The notes beneath the pieces are model-generated. The model was not told the origin of the DNA. It saw only the letters and a program-made list of their open reading frames with translations, and made no database searches. A stretch of DNA of 59,090 nucleotides, taken from contig JAZOOD010000023.1 of NCBI GenBank assembly GCA_045654805.1, positions 1 to 59,090 on the forward strand, written 5' to 3'. Origin of the DNA: CAZNKU01 sp045654805 (GTDB lineage: Bacteria; Bacillota; Clostridia; Monoglobales; Firm-18). The position numbers were made by a program, and so were the translations under genes. Below, one piece after another: positions 40,035 to 49,880 of the stretch (the first letter of the stretch is position 1; each line of letters begins with the position of its first letter).

Positions 40035-43000
40035 TTATGCATCTGTTACTTCTCTTAGGAATGTTAAGATATTTCCTTTTACATCTAGCTTATATTTATC
40101 AGCATTAATCATTTCAAAATATTCGCTAAGTGTCTCATTATTTTCAATACGCTTATTAGCTAAGATTAAGTCAAAAAATTCATCAGTTGAAAGGTTAATA
40201 TTTTCAAATGCTTTACGTACTTTATCCTGAATATTTTGATAATCTTCTCCCGTATAATCCTTGTTAAGGTCACTGTCCTTATACCAATTAACAATCTTGT
40301 TTACAAGCTCTGGGTATTTTTCCTTAAATGCCTTCTCAATAGGTGAAAGTTTTTGGTTAGGAAGTGTACCATCCTTTGCATATGAATCTAAAGTATCTGC
40401 AATAATATTGACATATTTAAGTATCAAATCCTGATAATCGTCAGTTAGCTTATCAATGTCGAGTTTACCTTCCTCAGCCATCTTATGATAACATAGCATT
40501 GCGTCATCGCCCAAAACGACTACCTTATATAATGTGTTATAATAATAATCCAAAGACTTAATCTTATAACCTGAAAGTTCGTTCGGCTTATTGTATGCTG
40601 AACCATCAAACAAATTTGCAGGGTCAAGAAGTTTAACAAGTTCCTGAATATAAATGTTTTCCTTATAGTAATACTTGTCACTAATCTTATCTTCAATTAG
40701 TTCAACCATGCGCTCATAAAGAGGAATATAAATATCTGAAACAGGGTTTACAACTAATGTAACACCGCTGTCTATATATCCAATTCCTAAGTTTTCAGCA
40801 TCATCGATAGCCTTCTCAATCTGTTCTTTCAATCTTTCAATTGCATCTTCGTAAAGCTCTTTAACTTTTTCCTCAGGATAGATTGCAAAAACTTTCTCTA
40901 ATCTTTCAGGAATTTTTGAAGCTACAAAATTTTCATAACTGTAATCTTTTTCGATAGTATCATACAAACCTTCTGCAACAAACATAATTCTTTTGTTAAT
41001 TTCGAACTGATTATTTTCTTTTAATTCTTTAATCAATTTGTCAAGATCTGCTCTGTACAATTCATCAATAATATCTTCAACTAACTGGTCTCGTTCGTCC
41101 TGATGATCATTTAAGTATACCATTGCGTAGTGAACTAAATCTTTAAGTTCGCCCTTATGTTCTTCAGTGAACAGATAATCAACCAATGTTGAAACTATTT
41201 CATCACGTTCTGTTGAAGGTGTTTCAAGTTTAAGTACCACTTCATCTATAATTGCATTTCTTTGGTCTTCTGTAAATGAAGCATAATTATAACCTGTAAT
41301 TTCCTCAAATGCAGCAGGGTCTTCCATAATTGTGTGTGCCAATGCTTCAAGGTCATCAACCAAATTCGGGTCATCGTCTATAACATGTTCAAAAGCCTTT
41401 ATCATAAGGTCCTTAACTTCTTTAACATATACAACATCAGATGAACCCACTGCTGATTTAAGATATTCTACAAATGCATCTTCAAGGTTAGCGTTATCGC
41501 CAAAGGATTCTTTTGCACTGTCTACGATGAATTTCTCTAAATTTTCTTCGCCAAGAATCTGTGAGAACTTAACCATAACATTAAGCATCATAATGTTATC
41601 GTCTGTGTCAAGAATCTTTTGTACTCTTGCATCATTTCTTGCCTTATCCCAATATCCCGAATTTTTCAAAGCTTCCAACGGAGTATTAGAATATAAAATA
41701 TCCTTTAGTGTATCAGCAAATCTTGTTTCTGTATCATAATATGCATCAAATGGGAACCCTGCCGGAGATATACTTGACAGTTGCTCCACAAATACAAATG
41801 CATTAAACTTCCTAACCCTCAATAAAACTTCAATGTCATCTTCAACCTCGGTATTAACTGTAAAGTTTGCCCAATCTTTGGTCAAAGGATCCTGAACATT
41901 TGACGGTCTTATATACCAATCCCAATTTATGACATGTGTATATTCATTAGCTCCGACATACAAATCCGAAATTCCGCTATTTTTAACATATCCATTTGCA
42001 GACTTTGATACATTAGGTAAACTTTTATTTTCATCTGCCATACTATTTCCCTTTACAAGCGTAACCGTATCAACTACATTTCCACTGTTATCTTTAAAGG
42101 TTACTGTTACATATGGAGTTACACTTCCTCCACCGCCACCCCTTTGCTTAAAGGTTGCTTTGGTATTTAAAATGATGCCATCAAATACTTCTTCATTCTT
42201 GTAGTTATCAAAATGAACAACAGAGTTGTAATTGTTAACAACAACCATTTCACCAACAGTAGTATTCACAAGCTCTATTCTTGCGGAACCGCGAACTAGC
42301 AATCTTCCCTCAATAGTAACATTGGTCAACTTTATTGTACTTTCATTAGCACCGTCACCAATTATCAAGTCTCCCTTTACTACAACATTTGTAAGATTTA
42401 CTGATTCTGTATTAATCATAACGCATGCTGTATCAACCGTATCCCTGTATGAACCGGTTTTTAGATAATATGTTTTATATATGTTATACATAAGCTGTGC
42501 AAATTCAGCTCTTGTTATGTATTTTTTAGGATTTACCTTCCCGGTTTCATCACCATTGACATAAGATTTTTTTGCCATAATGCTCATGTAATCCAATGCC
42601 CAGTTGCTGATTTCAGAAGAATCTTTAAATTTATTTAAAACTGAGTGCTCCGAATCACTTAATACCATAGCTCTTGCCACTACGGTAAATACTTCTTCTC
42701 TGGTAATATAGTCATTAGGATGCATATATCCTGAACCATCACCTTCAAACACACGCATTTGTACTGCTTTGGAAAATTCATCATAATACCAAGCTGACTT
42801 TTCCAAATCTTCATAATCACTCACGTCAGCCTTTACAGACGCACCAAATGAACGTACCATTATAGCCGCCATTTCAGCTCTGGTAAGATAATCCTCACTA
42901 TGAATTTTTCCGTCATCCTTTCCGCGGAGCAATCCATTAGCTATAGCTGTATCAATTGCTTCGTTGGCCCAATACCCCTTCTCGGGATATTCCATTGCGC

Positions 43001-43076
43001 TTACGGTCATTGCAGCTGATACAAGCATAGTAAGCATCAGCACAAACAGAATAACCTTTAAAAACAAGTTTTTCAT
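40035..43076 (-). CDS. Large SLH-domain surface protein with helical C-terminal region
   Basis: A 1013-residue protein: signal peptide (about 1-28, ending VSAME), three SLH repeats to about residue 210 (EDYLTRAEMAAIMVRSFGA, NDYITREEVFTVVARAMV, KKYITRAEFAQLMYNIYK), then a short beta-solenoid-like block where phrases recur (VNLTNVVVKGDLIIGDGA, IKLTNVTIEGRLLVRGSARI, IELVNTTVGEMVVVNN), a RGGGGG linker near 314-319, a small beta region, and about 600 residues of acidic helices. The upstream gene lies 32 bp away and encodes a membrane-anchored coiled-coil protein. It is probably a wall-bound structural or adhesion protein; no enzyme domain was seen. Confidence 0.87.
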   Translation of the reverse strand: MKNLFLKVILFVLMLTMLVSAAMTVSAMEYPEKGYWANEAIDTAIANGLLRGKDDGKIHSEDYLTRAEMAAIMVRSFGASVKADVSDYEDLEKSAWYYDEFSKAVQMRVFEGDGSGYMHPNDYITREEVFTVVARAMVLSDSEHSVLNKFKDSSEISNWALDYMSIMAKKSYVNGDETGKVNPKKYITRAEFAQLMYNIYKTYYLKTGSYRDTVDTACVMINTESVNLTNVVVKGDLIIGDGANESTIKLTNVTIEGRLLVRGSARIELVNTTVGEMVVVNNYNSVVHFDNYKNEEVFDGIILNTKATFKQRGGGGGSVTPYVTVTFKDNSGNVVDTVTLVKGNSMADENKSLPNVSKSANGYVKNSGISDLYVGANEYTHVINWDWYIRPSNVQDPLTKDWANFTVNTEVEDDIEVLLRVRKFNAFVFVEQLSSISPAGFPFDAYYDTETRFADTLKDILYSNTPLEALKNSGYWDKARNDARVQKILDTDDNIMMLNVMVKFSQILGEENLEKFIVDSAKESFGDNANLEDAFVEYLKSAVGSSDVVYVKEVKDLMIKAFEHVIDDDPNLVDDLEALAHTIMEDPAAFEEITGYNYASFTEDQRNAIIDEVVLKLETPSTERDEIVSTLVDYLFTEEHKGELKDLVHYAMVYLNDHQDERDQLVEDIIDELYRADLDKLIKELKENNQFEINKRIMFVAEGLYDTIEKDYSYENFVASKIPERLEKVFAIYPEEKVKELYEDAIERLKEQIEKAIDDAENLGIGYIDSGVTLVVNPVSDIYIPLYERMVELIEDKISDKYYYKENIYIQELVKLLDPANLFDGSAYNKPNELSGYKIKSLDYYYNTLYKVVVLGDDAMLCYHKMAEEGKLDIDKLTDDYQDLILKYVNIIADTLDSYAKDGTLPNQKLSPIEKAFKEKYPELVNKIVNWYKDSDLNKDYTGEDYQNIQDKVRKAFENINLSTDEFFDLILANKRIENNETLSEYFEMINADKYKLDVKGNILTFLREVTDA

Positions 43077-43107
43077 GCCTCTTATCCCTCCAATTTATTA
43101 TAAATTA

Positions 43108-43827
43108 TCATATTTTATCCATATAATATGAAATTTTAACAGTCTTTTCATTCTCATAAGCTGTTCTTATTTCACCAACCAAAGTTGTACTTTGTCCTGT
43201 TTCTTCCAAAAGAACAGTTAGTCTGTCGAGAATCTCTTCCATCTGTATATCACAATCTGCCTCCAAGGCCAAAGCTCTTGAATAAGCTTCTTTGCCTATC
43301 TTCACCTTGGCACTGGTAGATTTTTTTTCTTCCTTAGTCAATTTGTTATACTCCGAATGGACCCATTTCTCCACAGCATCGAGCTCATTGGTGAATTTGG
43401 CTTTTAAAACATATACCTTGCCTATTAACTGAGCAATTTCTGCATTTTTTTCCTTTAAAACAGCTTCACTCAATCCATTATCATTTGCTGATGTTCCCTG
43501 TACTGAAGAATTATTGTTTTGTGTTGATACTTCTCCATCAAGCCTTCCCAATACAATGTTAACGGCTTCCTCCTCAGTTAATTCACCGTTATTGAGCTTT
43601 TCTGTTTCCTCCTCGGTCAGGGGACGCACTGTTTCTATTCCGTATTCTTTAATTGCTTCCATTGCTCTTTGATCAGCTTCTTGTTTACTCTCCTGCAATT
43701 TTTCGCTACTGGTTGTTGCAGCTTTATAAAACATAGAAATGTAGTCATAATATTTACAAGCAACAAGACCTGCCGAAATTATAATTATAAGAAAAATTAT
43801 CAATAAAATTATGCTTCTTCTTTTCAT
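43108..43827 (-). CDS. Membrane-anchored coiled-coil protein, unknown function
   Basis: A 239-residue protein with one N-terminal membrane helix (RSIILLIIFLIIIISAGLVA, about residues 4-23); the Cys just after could also make it a lipoprotein (GLVAC, an atypical lipobox). Then a helical charged region (SSEKLQESKQEADQRAMEAI), a GELTEEEAVNIVLGRLDGE segment, a low-complexity stretch and a long coiled coil. It is 32 bp upstream of the large SLH gene, same strand, like the coiled-coil/SLH pair at 16.3-17.5 kb. I do not recognise a family. Confidence 0.72.
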   Translation of the reverse strand: MKRRSIILLIIFLIIIISAGLVACKYYDYISMFYKAATTSSEKLQESKQEADQRAMEAIKEYGIETVRPLTEEETEKLNNGELTEEEAVNIVLGRLDGEVSTQNNNSSVQGTSANDNGLSEAVLKEKNAEIAQLIGKVYVLKAKFTNELDAVEKWVHSEYNKLTKEEKKSTSAKVKIGKEAYSRALALEADCDIQMEEILDRLTVLLEETGQSTTLVGEIRTAYENEKTVKISYYMDKI

Positions 43828-43896
43828 ATTTTACCTCTTTACATCATTAAAAGTAAAATTAATAATTCATTGACCAATGTTTTAAAAGCTAATATT

Positions 43897-45153
43897 TTAC
43901 TTTTGTGCTTTTTTATTCACTGACTTTCTCTTTTCAGTAACGGAAAGCTTGGGTAGCTCACCCTGTGTTATACTTTCCTCTGTAATCGTAACTTTTTGTA
44001 TTTTTTCATTGGAAGGAATTTCGAACATTATATCTGTCATAGTTTCCTCCAATATTGAACGTAATCCTCTTGCCCCTGTTTTTAATTCTATTGCTTTTTT
44101 AGCAACAGCCTTTAACGCATCTTCTGTAAATTCCAATTCAACATCATCAAGACCCAAAAGCTTTTTATACTGCTTGACCAAGGCATTTTTAGGCTTAGTC
44201 AAAATAGATATCAAAGCTTCCTCATCCAAAGTTTCTAACGTTGCAACAACAGGAACACGACCGATAAATTCCGGAATAATACCGAATTTAATCAAGTCCT
44301 GAGGACGAACTTCCTTAAAAATTTCACCCACATCTTTGTTTTTTGCACTTTCGATAGTTGCACCGAAGCCAAGTGATTTTTTACCTATACGGCTTCCAAT
44401 AATTTTTTCAAGCCCGTCAAATGCACCGCCGCATATAAATAAAATATTGGTAGTATCAATAGGAATAAGCTCTTGCTGAGGATGTTTTCTTCCTCCCTGC
44501 GGTGGGACGGAGGCAACAGTTCCTTCCAGTATCTTAAGAAGTGCCTGCTGAACACCCTCCCCACTTACATCCCTTGTAATTGAAACATTCTCCGCCTTAC
44601 GAGTAATCTTATCTATTTCATCAATATATATAATACCCTTTTCAGCCTTTTTAATATCATAATCTGCTGCCTGAATAAGCTTCAAAAGGATATTTTCAAC
44701 ATCCTCGCCCACATAACCCGCCTCAGTAAGGGCAGTAGCATCAGCTATTGCAAAAGGTACATCAAGTATTTTAGCCATAGTCTGTGCCAACAAAGTTTTA
44801 CCCGAACCGGTTGGACCAAGCATCAATATATTACTTTTTTGAATTTCAACCCCGTCATTATCCACATTGCCGGAGTTGATTCTCTTATAGTGATTATACA
44901 CCGCAACAGCAAGTTGTTTTTTTGCATAATCCTGACCTATAATGTAGTCATCAAGTATTTTCTTAATATCCTTAGGCTTGGGAACATCCACAAATATTGG
45001 TTCTTCCCTAACTATTTTATCATCAAATTCATCTTCTATTATACTGATGCAAGCCCTTATACAATCACTGCATATAGCCACATCAGGTCCCACAATCAAC
45101 TGATTACTGGCCTTGCCGCAAAATGAACATTTAGATAAGATTTTATCGTTCAT
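43897..45153 (-). CDS. clpX: ATP-dependent Clp protease ATPase subunit ClpX
   Basis: A 418-residue protein with the C4 zinc-binding domain (CSFCGKASNQLIVGPDVAIC then SDC), Walker A LMLGPTGSGKTLLAQ (about residue 113-127), Walker B IIYIDEIDKI, the pore loop and ClpP-binding region (VGRIGKK-type loops seen as SRIGKKSLGFG), and the C-terminal sensor GARGLRSILE. It unfolds ssrA-tagged and other substrates for ClpP. GGAGG lies 13 nt from the ATG, longer than usual. It is last in tig-clpP-clpX. Confidence 0.96.
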   Translation of the reverse strand: MNDKILSKCSFCGKASNQLIVGPDVAICSDCIRACISIIEDEFDDKIVREEPIFVDVPKPKDIKKILDDYIIGQDYAKKQLAVAVYNHYKRINSGNVDNDGVEIQKSNILMLGPTGSGKTLLAQTMAKILDVPFAIADATALTEAGYVGEDVENILLKLIQAADYDIKKAEKGIIYIDEIDKITRKAENVSITRDVSGEGVQQALLKILEGTVASVPPQGGRKHPQQELIPIDTTNILFICGGAFDGLEKIIGSRIGKKSLGFGATIESAKNKDVGEIFKEVRPQDLIKFGIIPEFIGRVPVVATLETLDEEALISILTKPKNALVKQYKKLLGLDDVELEFTEDALKAVAKKAIELKTGARGLRSILEETMTDIMFEIPSNEKIQKVTITEESITQGELPKLSVTEKRKSVNKKAQK

Positions 45154-45180
45154 ACTGATATATATACCTCCGGATGATAA

Positions 45181-45765
45181 TTATGGTCTGCTTGTAATAA
45201 CTTTATCTATCAGACCATACTCTGCCGCTTCTGCAGCCGACATAAAATTATCTCTTTCAGTATCGCGGATAATTTCGTCTAAAGGTCTGCCAGTGTTTTT
45301 AGCAAGAATTTCATTTAAACTCTGTTTAATGCGAATGATTCTGTCTGCATGGATTTTGATATCCGTAGCCTGTCCTTGCATTCCTCCAAGAGGCTGATGA
45401 ATCATTATTTCACTATTTGGCAAAGCATATCTTTTACCCTTTGCTCCGGCCGACAGCAAAAAAGCACCCATACTTGCCGCCATACCCATACAAATTGTAG
45501 AAACATCGCATTTAATATATTGCATGGTGTCATAAATCGCCATACCCGCCGTTATACTACCACCGGGACTGTTTATATAAAGACTGATGTCTTTTTCAGG
45601 ATCCTCAGCTTCCAAGAATAGCAGCTGTGCAACAACTAACCCTGCGGACACATCATTAACCTCTTCACCAAGGATAATGATTCTGTCCTTTAACAGTCGG
45701 GAATATATGTCATATGCCCTTTCTCCTCTGTTTGTCTGTTCAATAACTGTTGGTACTAAGCTCAT
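45181..45765 (-). CDS. clpP: ATP-dependent Clp protease proteolytic subunit ClpP
   Basis: A 194-residue serine protease with catalytic Ser98 (GMAASMGAFLL), His123 (IMIHQPLGG) and Asp172 (RDTERDNFM). The N-terminal SLVPTVIEQTNRGERAYDIY is canonical. It forms the tetradecamer chamber used by ClpX. It lies 27 bp upstream of clpX. Confidence 0.97.
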   Translation of the reverse strand: MSLVPTVIEQTNRGERAYDIYSRLLKDRIIILGEEVNDVSAGLVVAQLLFLEAEDPEKDISLYINSPGGSITAGMAIYDTMQYIKCDVSTICMGMAASMGAFLLSAGAKGKRYALPNSEIMIHQPLGGMQGQATDIKIHADRIIRIKQSLNEILAKNTGRPLDEIIRDTERDNFMSAAEAAEYGLIDKVITSRP

Positions 45766-45788
45766 TATGATTCCCCCTCGCGGTATAA

Positions 45789-47060
45789 TTACTTAGATTC
45801 AGCAACTATCATTTCAACAACTTTTCTGTTAACGATACCGTCTTTGATATCATCTTCACTGATAAATTTCTTAATATCTTCAGCCTTCATTTGATAGTTT
45901 TCTGCAATCTTATTATATTCTTCTTCAATATCTTCAGCAGTTGCTTCAACCTTTTCAGCCTTTGCAATAGCTTCCAATGTCAAAGATACTTTAACCTGCT
46001 TTTCAGCATGTTCTTTAAACTGTTCTTTAAATTTATCGGCAGTCATACCTGTCATCTGGAAATACTGCTGTAATGAAATACCCTGACCCTGAAGTCTTGC
46101 ATCATAATCTCTTAGCATATTGTCAAGCTGGTGGCTAACCATACATTCAGGGATTTCAACCTCTGTCTTTTCTGCCACTGCTTCAATAGCCTTGTCTTCA
46201 GTTTCAGCCTTTGCACGGTCATTATTCTGCTTTTCCAATTTTGCCTTTGTATCATTCTTAAGTTCTTCCAATGTATCAAATTCAGAAACGTCTTTTGCAA
46301 ATTCATCATCAAGCACAGGAAGTTCCTTCTTTTTAATAGCATTGATCTTAACTTTGAATTCAACAGCAGCACCCTTAAGGTCTTCAGCATGGTAATCTTC
46401 AGGGAAAGTTACATTTACAGTAACATCATCACCCTTGTTAGCACCGATAAGCTGGTCCTCGAAACCAGGAATAAACTGTCCTGAACCTATTGTAAGTTCA
46501 AAATCCTTGCCTGCACCGCCTTCAAAAGCCACGCCATCCTTAAAGCCTTCAAAGTCAATAACAGCGATGTCGTCTTTTTCAACTGCTCTGTCTTCAACTT
46601 CTACAACTCTTGAATTTCTTTCCTGAAGTCTGGAAATTTCTGCATCCAAGTCTTCGTCGCTTACATTATACTCAACTTTTTCAAGTTTAATACCTTTGTA
46701 TTTACCTAATTTAACTTCAGGCTTAACTGTTACTTTAACTGAAAGAGTAACATTTTCACCTTTCTTAATTTCACTCACATCAGTGATTTCGGGATTATCT
46801 ACAACATCAAGTTCAAGTTCCTTCAAAGCATCTTCATATACATCACCGAATACGAAGTTAAGAGCGTCTTCATAGAACACTTCTGCACCGTACATCTTTT
46901 CAATCATAGCACGAGGTGCTTTACCTTTTCTGAAACCTGGAACATTTATGTACTTAACATTTTTCTTGTAAGACTTCTGCATTCCTTCTTCAAATTTTTC
47001 CGGAGTAATATCTAGTTTAAACTCCGCTACGCTGTTTTCTATCTTTTCTAGTTTTGCCAT
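45789..47060 (-). CDS. tig: Trigger factor
   Basis: A 423-residue ribosome-associated chaperone. The ribosome-binding signature is in VPGFRKGKAPRAMIEKMYG (about residues 40-58), the FKBP-type prolyl isomerase domain around 150-240 (DIAVIDFEGFKDGVAFEGG, GSGQFIPGFEDQLIGANKGD), and the helical arms to the C-terminus. AAGGAG is 10 nt before the ATG. It is first in tig-clpP-clpX with its own promoter. Confidence 0.96.
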   Translation of the reverse strand: MAKLEKIENSVAEFKLDITPEKFEEGMQKSYKKNVKYINVPGFRKGKAPRAMIEKMYGAEVFYEDALNFVFGDVYEDALKELELDVVDNPEITDVSEIKKGENVTLSVKVTVKPEVKLGKYKGIKLEKVEYNVSDEDLDAEISRLQERNSRVVEVEDRAVEKDDIAVIDFEGFKDGVAFEGGAGKDFELTIGSGQFIPGFEDQLIGANKGDDVTVNVTFPEDYHAEDLKGAAVEFKVKINAIKKKELPVLDDEFAKDVSEFDTLEELKNDTKAKLEKQNNDRAKAETEDKAIEAVAEKTEVEIPECMVSHQLDNMLRDYDARLQGQGISLQQYFQMTGMTADKFKEQFKEHAEKQVKVSLTLEAIAKAEKVEATAEDIEEEYNKIAENYQMKAEDIKKFISEDDIKDGIVNRKVVEMIVAESK

Positions 47061-47094
47061 TTTTAAATTGCTCCTTCCAATTTCTTATCATATA

Positions 47095-47123
47095 ATTTTA
47101 ACATATTTTATATATATTTTCAA
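47095..47123 (-). promoter_or_regulatory. Promoter of tig-clpP-clpX
   Basis: TTGAAA and TAAAAT on the minus strand, 17-bp spacer, 35 bp before the tig ATG; the -35 overlaps the stop codon of the phosphoesterase upstream. Confidence 0.6.
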
Positions 47124-47797
47124 GACATAATTTTGTATGGGATAAATCCCAGATAATCACAGGAAACAAGTTTGTAACGTATCCCGTTTTTCTCGTAATC
47201 GTTGTAATCGCGAAAGCCGGCGGAATGTAAGTGACCGAAAATGCAAATGTTCGCCTTGTACTGTTCCATAAGCCTACAAAAATCCTCATCAGGGGGATAG
47301 TGCAGTGCAACAATAATACTTTTGGGACTTTCCCTTGTTGCAAGGTCAAGTGAAATCTTAAGCCTTTCAAGTTCACGGTTATGAACTTTAAGGTCATCCT
47401 CGTCCCTTGTGGTCAGTTGCCACCCGCGGGTTCCGCATATTGCAGTATCTTCATACATATAATAGTTGTTGTGAAGAAAGTTTATTGTGTCAAAACCATT
47501 CTGCTCACACCATTTTTGGTGCTTGCTCATGGTTGTCCACCAATAATCATGGTTGCCCTTTGAAATAATCTTTTTGCCATTTAGTTTATTGATAAAGTCA
47601 AAATCCTCAAAGGTGTCCTCCAGATAAGTTGCCCATGAGTTATCGCCGTTGACTATAACAACATCACTCTTTGAAACCAGACTGTTCCAGTTAACTTTAA
47701 GCTTTTCTTCATAATTTTCCCACTTTTTACCAAACACGTCCATGGGCTTATCCGCGCCAAAGGATAGATGTAGATCTGATATAGAAAACAATGCCAT
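47120..47797 (-). CDS. Calcineurin-like metallophosphoesterase
   Basis: A 225-residue protein with the five family motifs: FSISDLHLSFG (DxH), VIVNGDNSWA (GDxx), ISKGNHDYWWTT (GNHD), VALHYPPDED and CIFGHLHSAG (GHxH). The enzyme needs two metals and cleaves phosphoester or phosphodiester bonds. No substrate domain is attached. It is a single gene just upstream of tig, on the same strand, but tig has its own promoter. Confidence 0.88.
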   Translation of the reverse strand: MALFSISDLHLSFGADKPMDVFGKKWENYEEKLKVNWNSLVSKSDVVIVNGDNSWATYLEDTFEDFDFINKLNGKKIISKGNHDYWWTTMSKHQKWCEQNGFDTINFLHNNYYMYEDTAICGTRGWQLTTRDEDDLKVHNRELERLKISLDLATRESPKSIIVALHYPPDEDFCRLMEQYKANICIFGHLHSAGFRDYNDYEKNGIRYKLVSCDYLGFIPYKIMS

Positions 47798-47859
47798 AAT
47801 TTCACCCTTGTATAATTTTTTAAAAACAGAACATACTAATGCTGAAGGGAGATGTTATT

Positions 47860-48030
47860 ATGCAAAACAACAATACACAACCGGGAAATGAAATCTGTGG
47901 TATCAGCTGTCAGGTAACTGATTGTCAGTATAATGACAACAAAAAATGTATGGCAGGACACATTAACGTAGGTCCAAGCAGTGCCACAACAACATCTGAA
48001 ACAGATTGCGAAACTTTTAAAGCAAGATAA
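47860..48030 (+). CDS. DUF1540 small Cys-rich protein
   Basis: A 56-residue protein from the ATG at 47860 (GGGAGATG 5-6 nt upstream; the ATG 21 bases earlier has no site). The domain pattern is ICGISCQVTDCQYNDNKKCM then INVGPSSATTTSETDCETF, with five cysteines as in DUF1540, a metal-binding-looking family common in sporulating Firmicutes. Function is unknown. It is convergent with thrC. Confidence 0.82.
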   Translation: MQNNNTQPGNEICGISCQVTDCQYNDNKKCMAGHINVGPSSATTTSETDCETFKAR

Positions 48031-48062
48031 CTTGTTCCAACAGGTTGTTGAGGATTTACAGA

Positions 48063-49565
48063 TCAAATCCCCAACAGCTTGCTACATACAAATTCTTTTA
48101 ACTTATCTTTTTCAACAGAATCATTGAATCTTGGTGTTTTGTATCTCAATTCATCCAATGATTTAGGTATGTCCAAAGAAGTTTTTGCATTAAGTTCATC
48201 CAAAAGCTCAAATTCTGTCTTATTCTCCAAAGTTTCTGAACCCTCGAGGGCGGTAAGTACAGAATTGTTAAACTTGTAAGGACTCGCTGTAGAGAGTATT
48301 ACAGTTTTTGTATTGTCACCTGTTTCAAACAAGTATTGATCATAAACATTTTTACCTACAGCAGTATGAGTATCCATTATGTAACCGTAATTTTCAAAAG
48401 TATCTTTTATTGTAAGTAATGTATCGTTGTCATCACAGCAACCGCCCCATAAAACGTCGGTAATCTGCGCCTTCATTTCATCACTAACTTCGTATCTTCC
48501 ATCTCGTGCGAGGGCTTCCATATAATCCTTTATGATGTTGCAATTTTTGCCGGATATATCAAACAAAAATCTCTCAAGGTTACTGGAAATCAAAATATCC
48601 ATCGAAGGAGATGCCGTAACACGGAAATCCCTGTTTTTGTTATAAACGCCTGTACGTATAAAATCTGCAAGAACGTTATTTTCATTTGATGCACAAATAA
48701 GCTTGTTAATCGGTAAGCCCATTTTCTTTGCATAATATCCTGCAAGAATATCGCCGAAATTACCGGTAGGTACTACAAAGTTTACTTTATCCCCAAGGCT
48801 TATTTCCCCTGCTTTTAGCATATCACAGTATGAGGAGAAGTAATAAACAATCTGAGGTAACAGCCTTCCCCAGTTAATAGAATTTGCAGACGAGAGCATA
48901 TAACCCTTTTCATCAAGGTACTTTTTAAATTCATCATCTGTAAATATCTTTTTAACACCGCTTTGGGCATCATCAAAATTACCCAATATACCACCGACAG
49001 CAACATTATTGCCATCCTGAGTTACCATCTGCAATCTCTGAATATCCGAAACACCATCATTTGGATAAAATACAGCAATTTTTGTACCTTCAACATCTTT
49101 AAAGCCTTCAAGTGCAGCCTTGCCTGTATCACCTGATGTTGCAACAAGGATAACAACCGTTCTGTCATCATTAGTCTTTTTTATTGCCTTTGTTAAAAAA
49201 TGTGGTAAGATCTGTAAAGCAACATCCTTAAAAGCACAGGTAACGCCGTGCCACAATTCCAGGAAGTAAACATTGGAATTAAGCTTGTACACAGGAGTAA
49301 TACTGTCTGTACCGAATTTATCTTTACTATATGCAGACTTAACACAATCTTCGACCTCTTCCATAGTGAAGTCTGTTAGATATCTGCCTATTATATTTTT
49401 AGCACGTTCAACATAAGCACAATCTTTCATTTTATCAATTTCATGAATTGAAATAAAAGGGAAATCATCAGGCACAAAAAGTCCTCCGTCAGGAGCAAGA
49501 CCGGTCTTTATTGCCACAGAACTTGTACACTTATAGTCTGTACTTCTTGTACTGTTATAATTCAT
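48063..49565 (-). CDS. thrC: Threonine synthase
   Basis: A 500-residue PLP enzyme from the ATG at 49565 (AAAGGCGG 5-6 nt upstream). The start STRSTDYKCTSSVAIKTGLA is typical of the long (fungal-type) class, the PLP Lys is K113 in ELWHGVTCAFKDVALQILP, and the SGDTGKAALEGF and VVPTGNFGDILAGYYAKKMG loops bind phosphate. It converts O-phosphohomoserine to threonine. It is alone here, without hom or thrB. Confidence 0.95.
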   Translation of the reverse strand: MNYNSTRSTDYKCTSSVAIKTGLAPDGGLFVPDDFPFISIHEIDKMKDCAYVERAKNIIGRYLTDFTMEEVEDCVKSAYSKDKFGTDSITPVYKLNSNVYFLELWHGVTCAFKDVALQILPHFLTKAIKKTNDDRTVVILVATSGDTGKAALEGFKDVEGTKIAVFYPNDGVSDIQRLQMVTQDGNNVAVGGILGNFDDAQSGVKKIFTDDEFKKYLDEKGYMLSSANSINWGRLLPQIVYYFSSYCDMLKAGEISLGDKVNFVVPTGNFGDILAGYYAKKMGLPINKLICASNENNVLADFIRTGVYNKNRDFRVTASPSMDILISSNLERFLFDISGKNCNIIKDYMEALARDGRYEVSDEMKAQITDVLWGGCCDDNDTLLTIKDTFENYGYIMDTHTAVGKNVYDQYLFETGDNTKTVILSTASPYKFNNSVLTALEGSETLENKTEFELLDELNAKTSLDIPKSLDELRYKTPRFNDSVEKDKLKEFVCSKLLGI

Positions 49566-49603
49566 CCATACACCGCCTTTAAAACACAAATATACTAATT
49601 TAT

Positions 49604-49632
49604 ATAATACACCAAAATTTCAAGTTTGTAAA
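49604..49632 (-). promoter_or_regulatory. Promoter of thrC
   Basis: TTTACA and TATTAT on the minus strand with a 17-bp spacer, 38 bp before the ATG. No T-box leader was seen. Confidence 0.55.
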
Positions 49633-49809
49633 GTGATTTTCTGCTTTTATTACATTTATTTTCGAAAATTTATATGCAGACAAATTTTTTTAGATATTTT
49701 TGTCAAAATACATCGCTTTTTTAATTTTTGCAGGAAATGTATTCTTTTTATTTTTGACATTTGAATTTTGGCATTTTTCATTTTTAATGAATGATAATCA
49801 TATATTCCC
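49633..49809. other. AT-rich divergent intergenic stretch thrC/citrate synthase
   Basis: This part of the 315-bp gap is extremely AT-rich, with poly-T runs and several TTTTT/ATTTTT phrases and no ORF. It lacks an evident riboswitch or RNA gene. Such DNA is often bent or a UP-element-like region for the strong promoter at 49810. Confidence 0.4.
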
Positions 49810-49838
49810 TTGACTTTTGGCTAATTTTGGGGTATAAT
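49810..49838 (+). promoter_or_regulatory. Promoter of the citrate synthase gene
   Basis: TTGACT and TATAAT with a 17-bp spacer and a TG-like extended region; 42 bp before the ATG at 49881. Confidence 0.75.
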
Positions 49839-49880
49839 ATGAAAAAAATAAAAAATATTTTGCAAAACGTGGTGATAATT

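Noticed and set aside
43108..43827. Calling the coiled-coil protein a lipoprotein
   Set aside because: The GLVAC sequence is only a loose lipobox and the preceding segment also fits an uncleaved membrane anchor; left open.
48030..48085. Imperfect hairpin at the convergent ends of the DUF1540 gene and thrC as a terminator
   Set aside because: One mismatch, overlaps the thrC coding end and no T-run; too weak to call.
49566..49880. T-box or other riboswitch before thrC or citrate synthase
   Set aside because: Both promoters lie within about 45 bp of the starts, leaving no leader for such an RNA.
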